The notes below the pieces were generated by a model. It did not search any database, had not been told where the DNA came from, and saw nothing but the letters and a program-made list of their open reading frames with translations. A stretch of DNA of 64,000 nucleotides from Puccinellia tenuiflora. Lineage: Eukaryota; Streptophyta; Magnoliopsida; Poales; Poaceae. The DNA lies in the NCBI GenBank assembly GCA_012064385.1, contig QRDG01000873.1:186001-250000 (forward strand), given 5' to 3'. The position numbers and the translations under genes are program-made. Shown piece after piece: positions 11,013 through 21,177 of this stretch (the first letter of the stretch is position 1; each line of letters opens with the position of its first letter).

Positions 11013-11657
11013 ATGGGGCTTTTACCTGAATTTTCCATGAAATACATTAAGGAAGGAAGTGGTTCCATCATTGGTAAAAGCAATATTGAAGAATTCCTTA
11101 ATCATATTAATAGTCTTTATGATCTGAATGAAAAATCCTTGGTTGAACTTACATATGATTATGACGGTGCCATAGCTTCTTTGGTGGAAAGGTTAGAAGC
11201 TAGGTTTATTAACCTTCATCCTACAATACAACAATTATTCTTTAAACTTGAAAGTATGGATAAGGGGGAAGATAGAGATTTCTTGCTTAAAACCTTGCTT
11301 ATAGAATTTGACGATATTGCTAGAGAAGCTAGAAAGATTTTTGCTCATTATAATATGCTGGGATGTAGACTTAATATTAAGCATACCCTTAAAACTTTTG
11401 AAACTAATATAATGAATTATGAGGGAAAAACTGAATGTGAAAAGGAACTAAAAATACCCATACCATTTAAACTCATAGCAATGCATGAGGCCCTAGAAAA
11501 GAATTTTGATTGGGTTGTTCCTGAAAATCCTTTTGATGAAAGAAGTCGACCAAAAGGTAGTGAGAGGAGAAATTCTGAACCATGCATAAGTAAAATCCAA
11601 TGTATTTGTGAAAAATGGTCCAACCTTTCTTTGGATGATTCTATTGATAAAACTTGA
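11013..11657 (+). CDS. Element B ORF, 214 aa, unknown function
   Basis: An uninterrupted frame starting at ATG 11013, about 210 bp after the LTR. The protein begins MGLLPEFSMKYIKEG, is acidic and mostly helical in character, and has no motif I recognise; there is no zinc knuckle, protease DTG or polymerase motif. The last residues (SIDKT) and the following bases TTGAATTTGCCC align with the end of the ORF in element A, so only the extreme 3' end is shared and the rest is different cargo at the same position. It is followed after 24 bp by the shared hairpin. It might be a gag-like or captured sequence; I cannot say which. That it is open over 214 codons suggests fairly recent activity or selection. 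Confidence 0.55.
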   Translation: MGLLPEFSMKYIKEGSGSIIGKSNIEEFLNHINSLYDLNEKSLVELTYDYDGAIASLVERLEARFINLHPTIQQLFFKLESMDKGEDRDFLLKTLLIEFDDIAREARKIFAHYNMLGCRLNIKHTLKTFETNIMNYEGKTECEKELKIPIPFKLIAMHEALEKNFDWVVPENPFDERSRPKGSERRNSEPCISKIQCICEKWSNLSLDDSIDKT

Positions 11658-11681
11658 ATTTGCCCTTTCTGCCTAGCTAAA

Positions 11682-11702
11682 AGGCGTTAAAGAAAAGCGC
11701 TT
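11682..11702 (+). other. Conserved hairpin after the ORF (element B)
   Basis: Same stem and loop as at 5766-5786, with the same flanks GCCTAGCTAAA and TATGGGAGGCAACCC. Confidence 0.7.
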
Positions 11703-12675
11703 ATGGGAGGCAACCCATTTTATTTTACCTTCTATTTATTTTTGGTTTCTTTGAGTTTTGGGTGATGTTACTTCTGTAACAACTCCCTTGTATCCTTTTG
11801 TTTTGTTTTTTGATTCCAATAATAGCCTCTAAAGAGAGGAAGACTAATTTGTGAGTTTGCTTTTCAAAAACAGATTTCTGTTCCTCACTGTTCGAAAATC
11901 CAAAACATCACAGAACGTCATCTGTGGCTGCAAATTTTTGACTGCAAGCATCAGGGTTTTTTCTATCTTTCTCTAGTTTTAAGTTTTCTGATTTGAGGTC
12001 CAGAAGTGCCTCGTAAAAATTCATCTTTACAGTCTGTTCTGTTTTTGACAGATTCTGTCCTCAGTTTTGCATTACTTCTTTCGCGGGCAAAGTGAAGCTT
12101 TTTCAAAGCTAGAGCTTTACTTGGACCTTTGTGACAGTAGCTAATGTTGTAAAAAACTGAGTTCTTGATATGTGATTTGGAACTGAAGGAAGATATTGGT
12201 TCTGTGGACTAACCCCTTAATGAAGTTGCTATAAGTTTTGCATGAAGGAAGTTTTCAAGTCTCCAAGTGCGATGTGATGAAGGAAGATCGAGAAGGAACA
12301 AAAGCCTAAGCTTGGGGAGCCTCCCCATGGACCCTCCTATGAAATATTCAAAAAGTTACAAGCGTCTAAGCTTGGTGATGCCCAAGGCATCCCCTTCTTC
12401 ATCAACAATCATTGGTTTTTCTCATGGTACTATATTTTTAGAGTAAAATGCACCCATGGTCACCGTATTTGTGTCGAAAACTCACTTTGGTCACTCAACT
12501 TAAGAATACGGTCACTACGGTCACTATATACACAACTAGGTGATTCTACGGTCACTGGCTTACCGTATAGTCCCGTATTTTTGTTGTTGACCAGTCAATC
12601 GGTGCAGCCAAGTCCGCGGGACCCACCTGTCAGTCGGGTGGAGGAAAGAAATGGAGAGATAAAATAATTGCTTCG

Positions 12676-12736
12676 CTGGGATTCAAACCTGAGATCCCGG
12701 GCAGCAACTCCGACGTGCTAACCAGCTGAGCCAAAC
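12676..12736 (-). other. tRNA-like sequence in left TIR of the Mutator-like element
   Basis: On the minus strand it has an A-box-like TGGCTCAGCTGGTTAGCA and a B-box-like GGTTTGAATCC. It mirrors the copy at 13691-13752. At about 61 nt with a poor acceptor stem it is too short for a working tRNA. Confidence 0.5.
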
Positions 12737-13690
12737 AGTACAAATGATTAACTCAATAGTTTCTTGTATTTATACATACAAGAGCGGATGCGGAATGTCA
12801 AAATAAGAAAATAAAACACGCAGCCATAGTACAGGGCATGCACAAGCACGGAGTAATGGATGGAGATCGTATAGCATGTTTCAACATTTTCTTTTATTAA
12901 AGAGCCCGTCTCCCATTTTCATTAAGGCGGAATGTAAACAACATTAAAAACAAATAATAAATTTAAAACATTTATACTCCTAACTCTTTTCTGTCAACAT
13001 AAATTTAAAATATAAAAGGAGAAGGTCAGACCCATGAATAGAGAAACCAGTCTAAATTTCAGAAGCCTTTTCTATAGATATATATTGCATAAGTGATAGC
13101 AAACCTGTCGAACAATGGACGGAACGTGTGAGTGTTTGCACAGTGTCATGCATGCGCGTTTTTTGTTTTGCCACTACTAGTAATATTGCAGCGTGCGGTG
13201 CACGTATTTTTATTATATCCTGATTTACACATTCCATTTTCTCTTTCGATATATTATAAATAGCTAATTACTCCATTATATGCAAATTTAGACCACACCC
13301 TTTACTCAGTCATGCACATTAAATGAAAAAATATTTTCCATTCATATCTTAGCCAGCAGACAACTTCACAAAATCAAAGGGTTGAAAAAAATAATTCAAA
13401 ATTCGCATGCTCATAGAAAAATTCAAAATATTATTCAAGATTCATAATAATTCAAATTGCTGAACGTTATATTGCCTCCAAATATCATCGCTATCTAGGT
13501 TTAGGTTACACTACGTACAAGCAAGTAGGCAACCAAGCGTGCACACACAAACATGCTAGACGAATCTCCATTACTCCGTGCTTGTGCGTGCCCTGTACCA
13601 TGCGTGCGTGTTTTGTTTTCTTATTTTGACTTTCTGCATCGGCCCTTATGTGTATAAATATAAGACACTATTGTTCTAACCACTAGTACT

Positions 13691-13752
13691 GCTGGGCTAA
13701 GCTGGTTAGCACACGCGAGTTGGAGCCCGAGATCTCAGGTTCGACTCCCAGC
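13691..13752 (+). other. tRNA-like sequence in right TIR of the Mutator-like element
   Basis: GCTGGG at the start pairs with CCCAGC at the end. In between are AAGCTGGTTAGC (A-box-like) and GGTTCGACTCC (B-box-like). It is 62 nt long, lacking about ten bases of a normal tRNA, so I read it as a tRNA-derived relic, not a gene. Confidence 0.5.
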
Positions 13753-13992
13753 AAAAACCTTGATTTTATCTCTCCATTTCTCTCCTCCACCCGACTGACA
13801 GGTGGGTCCCGCAGACTTGGCTGCACCGATTGACTGGTCAACAACAAAAATACGGGACTATACGGCGAGCCAGCAAAACCTTGATTTTATCTCTCCATTT
13901 CTCTCCTCCACCCGACTGACAGGTGGGTCCCGCGGACTTGGCTGCACCGATTGACTGGTCAACAACAAAAATACGGGACTATACGGCGAGCC
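13749..13992 (+). repeat. Tandem duplication of about 122 bp in the right TIR
   Basis: The block from CAGCAAAAACC to TACGGCGAGC at 13749-13870 is repeated at 13871-13992 with a lost A and one A/G change (CCCGCAGACT against CCCGCGGACT). The left TIR has one copy. Confidence 0.85.
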
Positions 13993-14014
13993 AGTGACCG
14001 TAGAATCACCTAGT

Positions 14015-14766
14015 TGTGTATATAGTGACCGTATTCTTAAGTTGAGTGACCGAAGTGAGTTTTCAACACAAATACGGTGACCACGGGTGCATTTTACTCA
14101 TATTTTTATTGCTTTACACATTATGTGTTGTTCTTGGAGCGTCGGTCTGTTTTTACTTTCAGTTTGTTTGTGTTAGTTTTCTGGTCCTTGCAATAATTCG
14201 GATCCATGCATGCTTGTTTGGGAGAGAGACACGCTCAATTTTTTCATTATACACTCCTGTGCTTCACTTATATGTGTTGAGTGTTTAGCTTTTGTCATTT
14301 ATGCTTTTAGCTGTTGTTTTCAAGCATCTCTTGTTTAGAGCTGTTAGCTTTTGTAGTTACGAAGTTTTGCTCATGTTGCTTCACCCTTTTTGTGTATATA
14401 GTGACCGTATTCTTAAGTTGAGTGACCGAAGTGAGTTTTCAACACAAATACGGTGACCACGGGTGCATTTTACTCATATTTTTATTGCTTTACACATTAT
14501 GTGTTGTTCTTGGAGCGTCGGTCTGTTTTTACTTTCAGTTTGTTTGTGTTAGTTTTCTGGTCCTTGCAATAATTCGGATCCATGCATGCTTGTTTGGGAG
14601 AGAGACACGCTCAGTTTTTTCATTATACACTCCTGTGCTTCACTTATATGTGTTGAGTGTTTAGCTTTTGTCATTTATGCTTTTAGCTGTTGTTTTCAAG
14701 CATCTCTTGTTTAGAGCTGTTAGCTTTTGTAGTTACGAAGTTTTGCTCATGTTGCTTCACCCTTTT
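14015..14766 (+). repeat. Direct tandem duplication, 376-bp unit, spanning the element border
   Basis: Units 14015-14390 and 14391-14766 are nearly identical; I see one clear difference (A/G in CACGCTCAATT against CACGCTCAGTT). Each unit holds the last 85 bp of the Mutator-like TIR plus 291 bp of element B, so the event came after that insertion. Confidence 0.88.
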
Positions 14767-15131
14767 TGTTTTGTTTCAAATAAGTTGATTGGTGTTTGGT
14801 TAAGTGGAAATTATCATGTAGGAAGTGTAAAAAGTCCTGCTTAATCTTGTAGACCATTGTCTTGAATCTTTGATACTTGGCAATTTTATAGAGTTATGAA
14901 GTAGATTAATGCTTAAACTTGTAGATCATCTAGTAAGAATAGATTAGTAAAGAATTACCGTAAGGCTTTAAAATTGTGGTGCTTGTCCTGCTTGGTAGTT
15001 CTCAAAGTCTAGATATTCTTTTGCAAAGAGTTGGTTTGGATAACTAGGTAGACGGTGTGAAGTCTAGTGGTTATGCATGATGTATATATGTAGTCATTCA
15101 TTGAACCAAGTTGATGTTATGTGTTTGTTTG
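14767..15131 (+). mobile_element. Element B internal sequence left of D
   Basis: Colinear with the internal sequence of A at 6790-7160 and continues at 47540. I see no gene in it. It ends in GTTTG, the left target-site copy of D. Confidence 0.8.
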
Positions 15132-16684
15132 TGTTGCGCTTTAAACGGGGCCCCACACTCGCAAATCGGGAGTCGCCAAGGTGTTTGATCAACCACACCT
15201 AAGATTCGGGTACCCGCGGCGTCGAGGGAGATGCTCCACAACTCACACCACAGGAGGCCGGCTTCCAGTGCGATACGCAAGACAGTAAGCCGACACTTTT
15301 GATACCAGATGCCCCAGTTCCTCGGGAGGGACCCCGTCAGACGAAGCCAGCGACGATTGGCTGCTCTAGGTCGGCCTGACCACCCCTAGAGCCTCGTGGC
15401 TCCGCAACTCGCCGGCATGGCCGGCTCATGGAAGAACGAGAAGCATAGGTACAAGGGTAAAGGTAGAAGAAAAGATAGATAGATTGATATGTCGATTGGT
15501 GTTGTTCTATTCAATCGGCCATCACCTCTCACATATATATGAGGCGGCTGGTCTTCCCGTACAAGCAAAGGACTCATCTAAGCTTTCCTTACAAGAAAAG
15601 TACATCAATTCCCGTCCTAAACCCTAATCCGAGTCCAAGTCGAACTCCTGTCCAGATTCGCAGCTCCTCCTGTCCTGCTTCTTGCCGTGAACGCCAAAGT
15701 CACATATTAACTCGGATGGATACGGCCCAAAGACCAAACTTGTACGTCTCGACGAGTCGAACAACTCTCGCGATGATCACTTTTCCATCCAAAGCCGTCT
15801 TGACAACTATCCGGGTCCATCTTAATCTGCTGGTCTAAATCTGGCAGGTGACAGATTAAGCCGGCTGTTCTCTGTCATGGCTCTGCAGTTTGCACCTTAA
15901 CCCGGATCGCAATGACTCCAAAAGCATAGTTGTAGGACTCGACGACGTGCACAACTTTCGTTTTAAGAACTCCTCCATATGAGGTATCCTTCATGACGCC
16001 GTAGTACGGGTTAAGGTCTTCCCCGACATGTCGCCTTTCCTAGGTGCTGTCTTTGCCGGGTCGTCAAGCCTTCCCGGGTCCTACTTGAGTTCCCCTAACC
16101 GGCTAACAAGCCTGATTATAGCAAGACCCGGCTCCATATGGAAATGACGGAACGCCTTCTCTCTGAGATATGATGATATGCCGGCTTGGCGGCATGCTGG
16201 CTTGATGGCGGGTTGCCGGCTTGATGGAGGTAAGCCGGATAAACCTTATCGTCTTGGTAATCAGCGTGCTAGGTAGCTTGCCGACGTGTCATGGAAGCAT
16301 GCCGGCTTGGAGATATGCCGAACCGCTGGCTTCTCCTCCTAGGAAGTGGCGCCTTTCTTGCCGACTTTAGTGTGGCAATATGCCGGCTTCGGAGACGGCA
16401 ATGCCGACTCAAAGATAAGCCGGCTTCTGGCTGCCGCTGGGACATGAAATGCCGGCTCCTTGAATAAAGTCAGCTCCGATGCCGACTCCTTGGAAAATAC
16501 CGGCTCCTGGATGACCAAACTCCAGGTCCTGGGACATGGTGTCCTACAGCCTGGTGGCTTGCCAATTGAGACATAGCGTGTCTCCTTCCTCTTTGTCCAT
16601 GTCTTGGGGTCCTCCGTGTACATCTCGCCTTGATCAAGAACATCCAGGGTCAAACTGGCTAGGTGCCAAAAATGGGTGCAAACA
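15132..16684 (-). repeat. Element D, 3' LTR (left)
   Basis: 1553 bp, TGTTGCGCTTTAAACGGGG to GGTGCAAACA as written on the plus strand. It is rich in GCCGGCTT words. A minus-strand TATA-like run (CATATATATG) is at 15532-15541. Confidence 0.88.
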
Positions 16685-16725
16685 CATGCCCCCCTGTTTT
16701 CTGGCAGAGCTTGCGTGCCAGAAAA
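16685..16725 (-). promoter_or_regulatory. Element D polypurine tract and adjoining hairpin
   Basis: The minus-strand tract CAGGGGGGCATG (16685-16696) abuts the LTR. Directly beside it TTTTCTGGCA (16697-16706) and TGCCAGAAAA (16716-16725) form a perfect 10-bp stem with a 9-base loop. Confidence 0.7.
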
Positions 16726-16759
16726 TAATTTTCCTAGGGTCTTGGTGTTAGCACGATGT

Positions 16760-19700
16760 TGTAGCGGACCTGCACTTAAAAATAGGCAAGCCCCTGTGTA
16801 TAGTGCAAACCCCTGGATCGATTCATTTGCACACACAGTTTACGATGAAATATCACAACATTGTATCAATTTATTACACGATTGAATCCAGAGTCAAAAT
16901 AAACCATTACAACTTTGCATAGCTCGAAGCTAGCAGAAAATAGAAATAACAGCGGAAGACTAAATATTATTGCATGGAGTCCCAATCTTCATGTAGCCAC
17001 AGGCGAAACATGTTGGTTGCAGACTCGAAACCCCTAATGAAACCTCACTCATCGTCAGAACAACCTGATAAAAGATATCAACAAGGTGGGTCAGAACCAT
17101 AAAATGGAACTGGCAAGTGACACTTTGTGGACTCATACTAGAACAACTCTAATAACCTATATGCATATTTGGCTTGTGGAGTTTGAAGGCTATTTTGCAT
17201 AAAGCCAATTTTATCCTATTCTTTCAAAACCAATTCTTTCTTTCCAAAACTTTAAGAGACATCCCTGGGCGCACCAGTGTCTCAAATCCCCCTTATTCAC
17301 CCATCAAGTTTTTAACTTAGAGAAATTGGAATGTTGGGATCCTCCGTTGACGTCCTTGTTCAGCTGCTCAGAATTGTCCGTAACTGGGGACACGGCTATG
17401 ATCATAGTTTTATACTCTCGAGAGTTTGTGGCACTTTCCCCACTAGACTCGATCAACACATTCTGTCCTTCTCCCTCATTTAGTGAAAAGGAAAGGAGAA
17501 GATCGAGACGAGACTTTTTCAGAAGTGTCTTCCCGTGGTACTACTAGCGAGATCACTGCCGTCCTATCCCTCTACATCATCAGATCTCACTGACCCAGGT
17601 CCACACAACTTACTCCGTCAAGACAGAGCCCATATGACTAGTGGCTGCACTGGAAGCAATCCTCACTTGGAGTAACTTCAAATCCCTTTGATCCTGGGTG
17701 GCATTCCGCAAGTGTGATTCATCCTCCTAAGTCAGGGGACCACGTATGATCCTTCCTCCCAAAATAGGGAATCACCCTCTTCTACAATTCATCCTCCCAT
17801 ATATGGGGAATTGCTTTATTCCAACCACCCACCCAGGTAGTTTATTACTTAGTAAAATTTTCATTAGCTTTTGATACAAAACACATAGCATAGCATTTAC
17901 CTATACTACTAAGTTATCATATAGGTACTAGACACTAAGGAATATTCTAGGGTAATACTAAACAGGTTTAGCATAGCAATACTAATAAGCCTATCATGCA
18001 AATTTTCTAAGTAAAAGCTACAACAATGCATATCAAAATAATAGGACGAACAGTATGCAAGTGTGCCACTTGCCTTGGCAACAGGAGTGGCAGGAGTAGC
18101 AACCACCAAAGTCTTCGTGACTCTCCGAATAAACTAACAAAATAAACAAGCCACACATAAACATACAAACAAAAACAATAATAACAATACAATAATATAT
18201 GCTATGCATGAAATGCATTTAAAAATCACAAGAAAATTACTACACTAATTTTTCTGATTTGTGAAAATATGCATGAGGTCAAAATGCAAATAAAACAATT
18301 TTTATTATAATAACAACATAAAACAATTCCCAAAGAGGGAATAAACACAAATTAAATACTACTGTTAAACAAAATAATTACAAAAAAATATGGGGTTGGT
18401 CCTACTGGACAGAGGGCTTCAAAACTAAACTAACCCAATTGGATTTACTCAAAAAGCTATTTTTAAACTAAAGTTATGCCAAATTTATTCAAATTTCACA
18501 TTTGAAATTCAAATAAATTTAAACTTGTCAAAACAGAAAACTAGAACACCAGAAAGATTATACTGGTTCTAAGGATTTCAAATATATAAAAATATTTGAA
18601 TTTGGCCCAATGGATAAAAAGATATGATAAATCTAAGGTGGAGGGGCTTTTCTGCAAAACAGACAGATAAAACTAATTTGGGAAAATACTCAGAAAATCC
18701 CTGGCCACGTGGCTGTCTCTGATTGGCTAGCTACGCTGACTGTGTGCTGACTGGGCATGCTGACTAGGCCGTACCGGTTCGTTTAATTACATTAAAAGGT
18801 GACCGTCAGATCTAGATCTGACGGTGCAGATCTACTGGACCAAAGGCTAGCGGTGCTAGGTCACCGGCGCTCGCCGGCCGACGGCGGCGACGGCTACGGG
18901 CAAGCACAACGGCGACGAAACAGGGGGTTCTGGGATGTGAGGCTTATACCTTTGGACGCGTCGCTTCGAGGCGGGCTCGGTGGTGCTCGAGATGGTGACG
19001 GCGGTGGACGGGGACGGCGGCAATTCCTCACCGGAGTTGCTGCAGCGGTCGGAGCTCCTCGGGCGGGTGCGGTTTTGTCGAATCCATGGTCCTGGGGCCA
19101 AGAAAAGAGGTCAAGACAAAGCGCGACAGCAACAGGAGCATGAAAGACAAGGTTAGGGCTCGGGTTCGTCCTTTTCCTCACCGGGAACGCAAGGGCACGG
19201 CGGTGAGCGGCAGCGGTGTCGGTCGTGGACGTGCACGTCGTCTTAGGGTGCTAGGAGGGTGAGGATGATGTCTCGGAGGTTCGCAAGAACACGAGAAGGG
19301 CGTTGGTGGTGGTATCGTACCGGGGAATGGTCTTGTGTCGCCGGAAATCGAGAACGACGGCGGCGGACACCGCCAACTCCGATGGTTGATTCCGGCGGCC
19401 TGGGGGCGTCTTAGGAGCTAGGGTTTGGGGCAAACGACGGAGGGAGAGCAGGGGGTTAAATAGCATGGACGCCGGGGTTGATTGCGGCCTTCAATGGCCG
19501 GAGGGAATCACGGCCGGCGTGATCGCCGCGGGTGCGGCCGCGATTAGAGGAAGAGGACGGCCTGACAGGTGGGACCCACCTGTCGGCGTGAGGGAGAGAG
19601 AGGGCGGGGACGGTGCTGGGCTGCGGGGTGGAGGGAAGATGGGCCGCGGGTGGGATGTTTTCGGGCTGAGCTGGCCGGGGTGGCCCTCTTCTATATTTTT

Positions 19701-20255
19701 TTTGACCAAAACCTTTTCTTTTTCTAATAACAGAAATCATCCTAACTTTTGAAATACAATTTCAAATTGGTTCAAACCAATTTGAATAATTTTGTAAAAT
19801 CAAAATAATCCCTTTAAATACTTTGGAACCTTTTCCAATATTTTTTTTAATAAATAAAAAAATCAATTATGTAATAATTGCATAATTGACACCTTTAGGT
19901 AAAAATACCAAATAGGCTTTTATAAAATCTTCTTGAACTCAATTAAAATCTAGAAAAATACTATGAGTAGTATCATGTGGTATAAATCATGATAAACTCA
20001 TTTTTGTTATTTTTACCCAAAATAAAATTACCACAAATACCCTTGGGCATTTAAATGATAATTGATATTTCATAATATAAGAAAATAAATTTTTATTCTT
20101 TTGAAAACTTCATAAAACCAGGAGCACAAATGCACAAATGCAATGAAAACATGAATGCCATGCTTGTTTTGAAAATTTCAAAACACAAAAATGTATTTTT
20201 CAAAAAGTTTTTGATTTTTCAGAATTTCTTAATTTGAAAACCTTGGGATGTTACA
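16760..20255 (-). repeat. Element E, LTR copy 1
   Basis: Plus-strand ends are TGTAGCGGACC and GGGATGTTACA. The GC-rich part (18800-19640) contains a 22-bp perfect palindrome (18803-18824), a CCACGTGG box near 18713, and on the minus strand a TATA-like CTATTTAA (19457-19464) upstream of AAACCCTAGC, a common plant leader motif. Confidence 0.88.
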
Positions 20256-21177
20256 TACTACCACCCTTAAAAGGAATCTCGTCCTCGAGATTCGAAGAGG
20301 CTAGAAGAAATGGGTTGGGATCTCCAGGTTTTAAACAACTGGGTGGGCTACCACCCTTAAAAGAAACTTTTCTTGGTAATCTTGAGCTCTTGTCTTCGGA
20401 CAAGGGTCCATCTGGTTACTCTTGATGTCCTAGTGGTTTCGACTAGTGAATCTTGTCGTCACATTGCAAACAACTATATCTTGAGTTCTTGATATGGTGC
20501 TTCATCTTCCACAATCGTTAGATATAGCATGTGCCAGCTCCTTGGTGTAGTAGGCTTTCCAACTATGCATGAGTTGTTGGCTCACATCTTTCCATGGAGG
20601 TGGCTATCGGTCGTTGCAATCCAAGAGGTAAGTCACTTCGGTTGGCATGTTGGTGATGCTTCTAGTTGGGTTTAGCAGGGATGAGTGAAGATAGAAAGAG
20701 ACTAAAAGAAGTTCTATCCATAACTACCAGATCAAGGCAATTCATCTACAAACAACATCTAGTAAACATCAAGCAACATGGTTCAAACATAACAAACAAC
20801 CTAGTATTACCATACCAACTAAGTTGATATGATCAATACACTATCACGATATTCGTTGTTCTAACAGGGTAACTAAAATGGTGGTCTCATCTATCTTTTG
20901 TTGAGTTCTTCAAGTTCTTCCATGGCCTTCCATGAAGCACAACTGTCTTGTGGTGATCTCTATCGTTCTGACATCAGTTGAGTTGAATCCACCAATAAGC
21001 GTCATTTGAAGTGATAAAAGATGTTTAGAAAGTGAAAAGTAGATGAGAGTATAAGAAAAGGTAACTTGCAAATATTTCCTTTTGAATAAAATATATTTTC
21101 AATTTTTGGTCTTTTCCTAGTTCTAATCCAAACCTAGGGTTTCGAACCTACAGGCAACACAGTGCTCTGATACCATC
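20256..21177 (-). mobile_element. Element E, internal region 1, non-coding
   Basis: 922 bp between two LTRs. The minus-strand primer site is at 21164-21175 and the polypurine tract at 20256-20269. No open frame of note. Confidence 0.8.
21164..21175 (-). promoter_or_regulatory. Primer-binding site, initiator tRNA-Met type (E, copy 1)
   Basis: On the minus strand TGGTATCAGAGC follows the LTR end after two bases. This is the classic plant retrotransposon site for initiator tRNA-Met. Confidence 0.88.

Larger units (their letters stand above)
12432..14108. mobile_element. Mutator-like element with long terminal inverted repeats (9-bp TSD)
   Basis: The element proper is 12441-14099. It starts GAGTAAAATGCACCC, ends GGGTGCATTTTACTC, and is flanked by a perfect 9-bp duplication ATATTTTTA (12432-12440 and 14100-14108), the length typical of Mutator. 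The inverted repeats run for about 440 bp on the left (12441-12881) and 550 bp on the right (13549-14099, longer because of a tandem duplication). The 670-bp core (12882-13548) is AT-rich with no gene, so the element is non-autonomous. It sits in the internal region of B. Confidence 0.9.

Noticed and set aside
13691..13752. A functional tRNA gene
   Set aside because: Only 62 nt long, the T-stem does not pair well, no normal anticodon arm can be drawn, and it lies in a transposon TIR with a mirrored copy.
14046..14664. Two 80-codon frames with hydrophobic character
   Set aside because: They start in transposon TIR sequence and run into non-coding retroelement sequence. They exist twice because of the 376-bp duplication.
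16755..16759. GATGT as a target-site duplication of E
   Set aside because: The right flank after 29102 is CAACA, with no match in either orientation.
18007..18218. Small hydrophobic minus-strand frames repeated three times
   Set aside because: They occur only because the E LTR occurs three times. They are overlapping frames in AT-rich sequence with no start context or domain.
18799..19740. Several GC-rich open frames on both strands, repeated in each E LTR (also 23216-24161 and 27641-28597)
   Set aside because: They overlap on opposite strands, have no domain, differ in length between near-identical LTR copies because of indels, and lie in an LTR promoter-like region. They are compositional.
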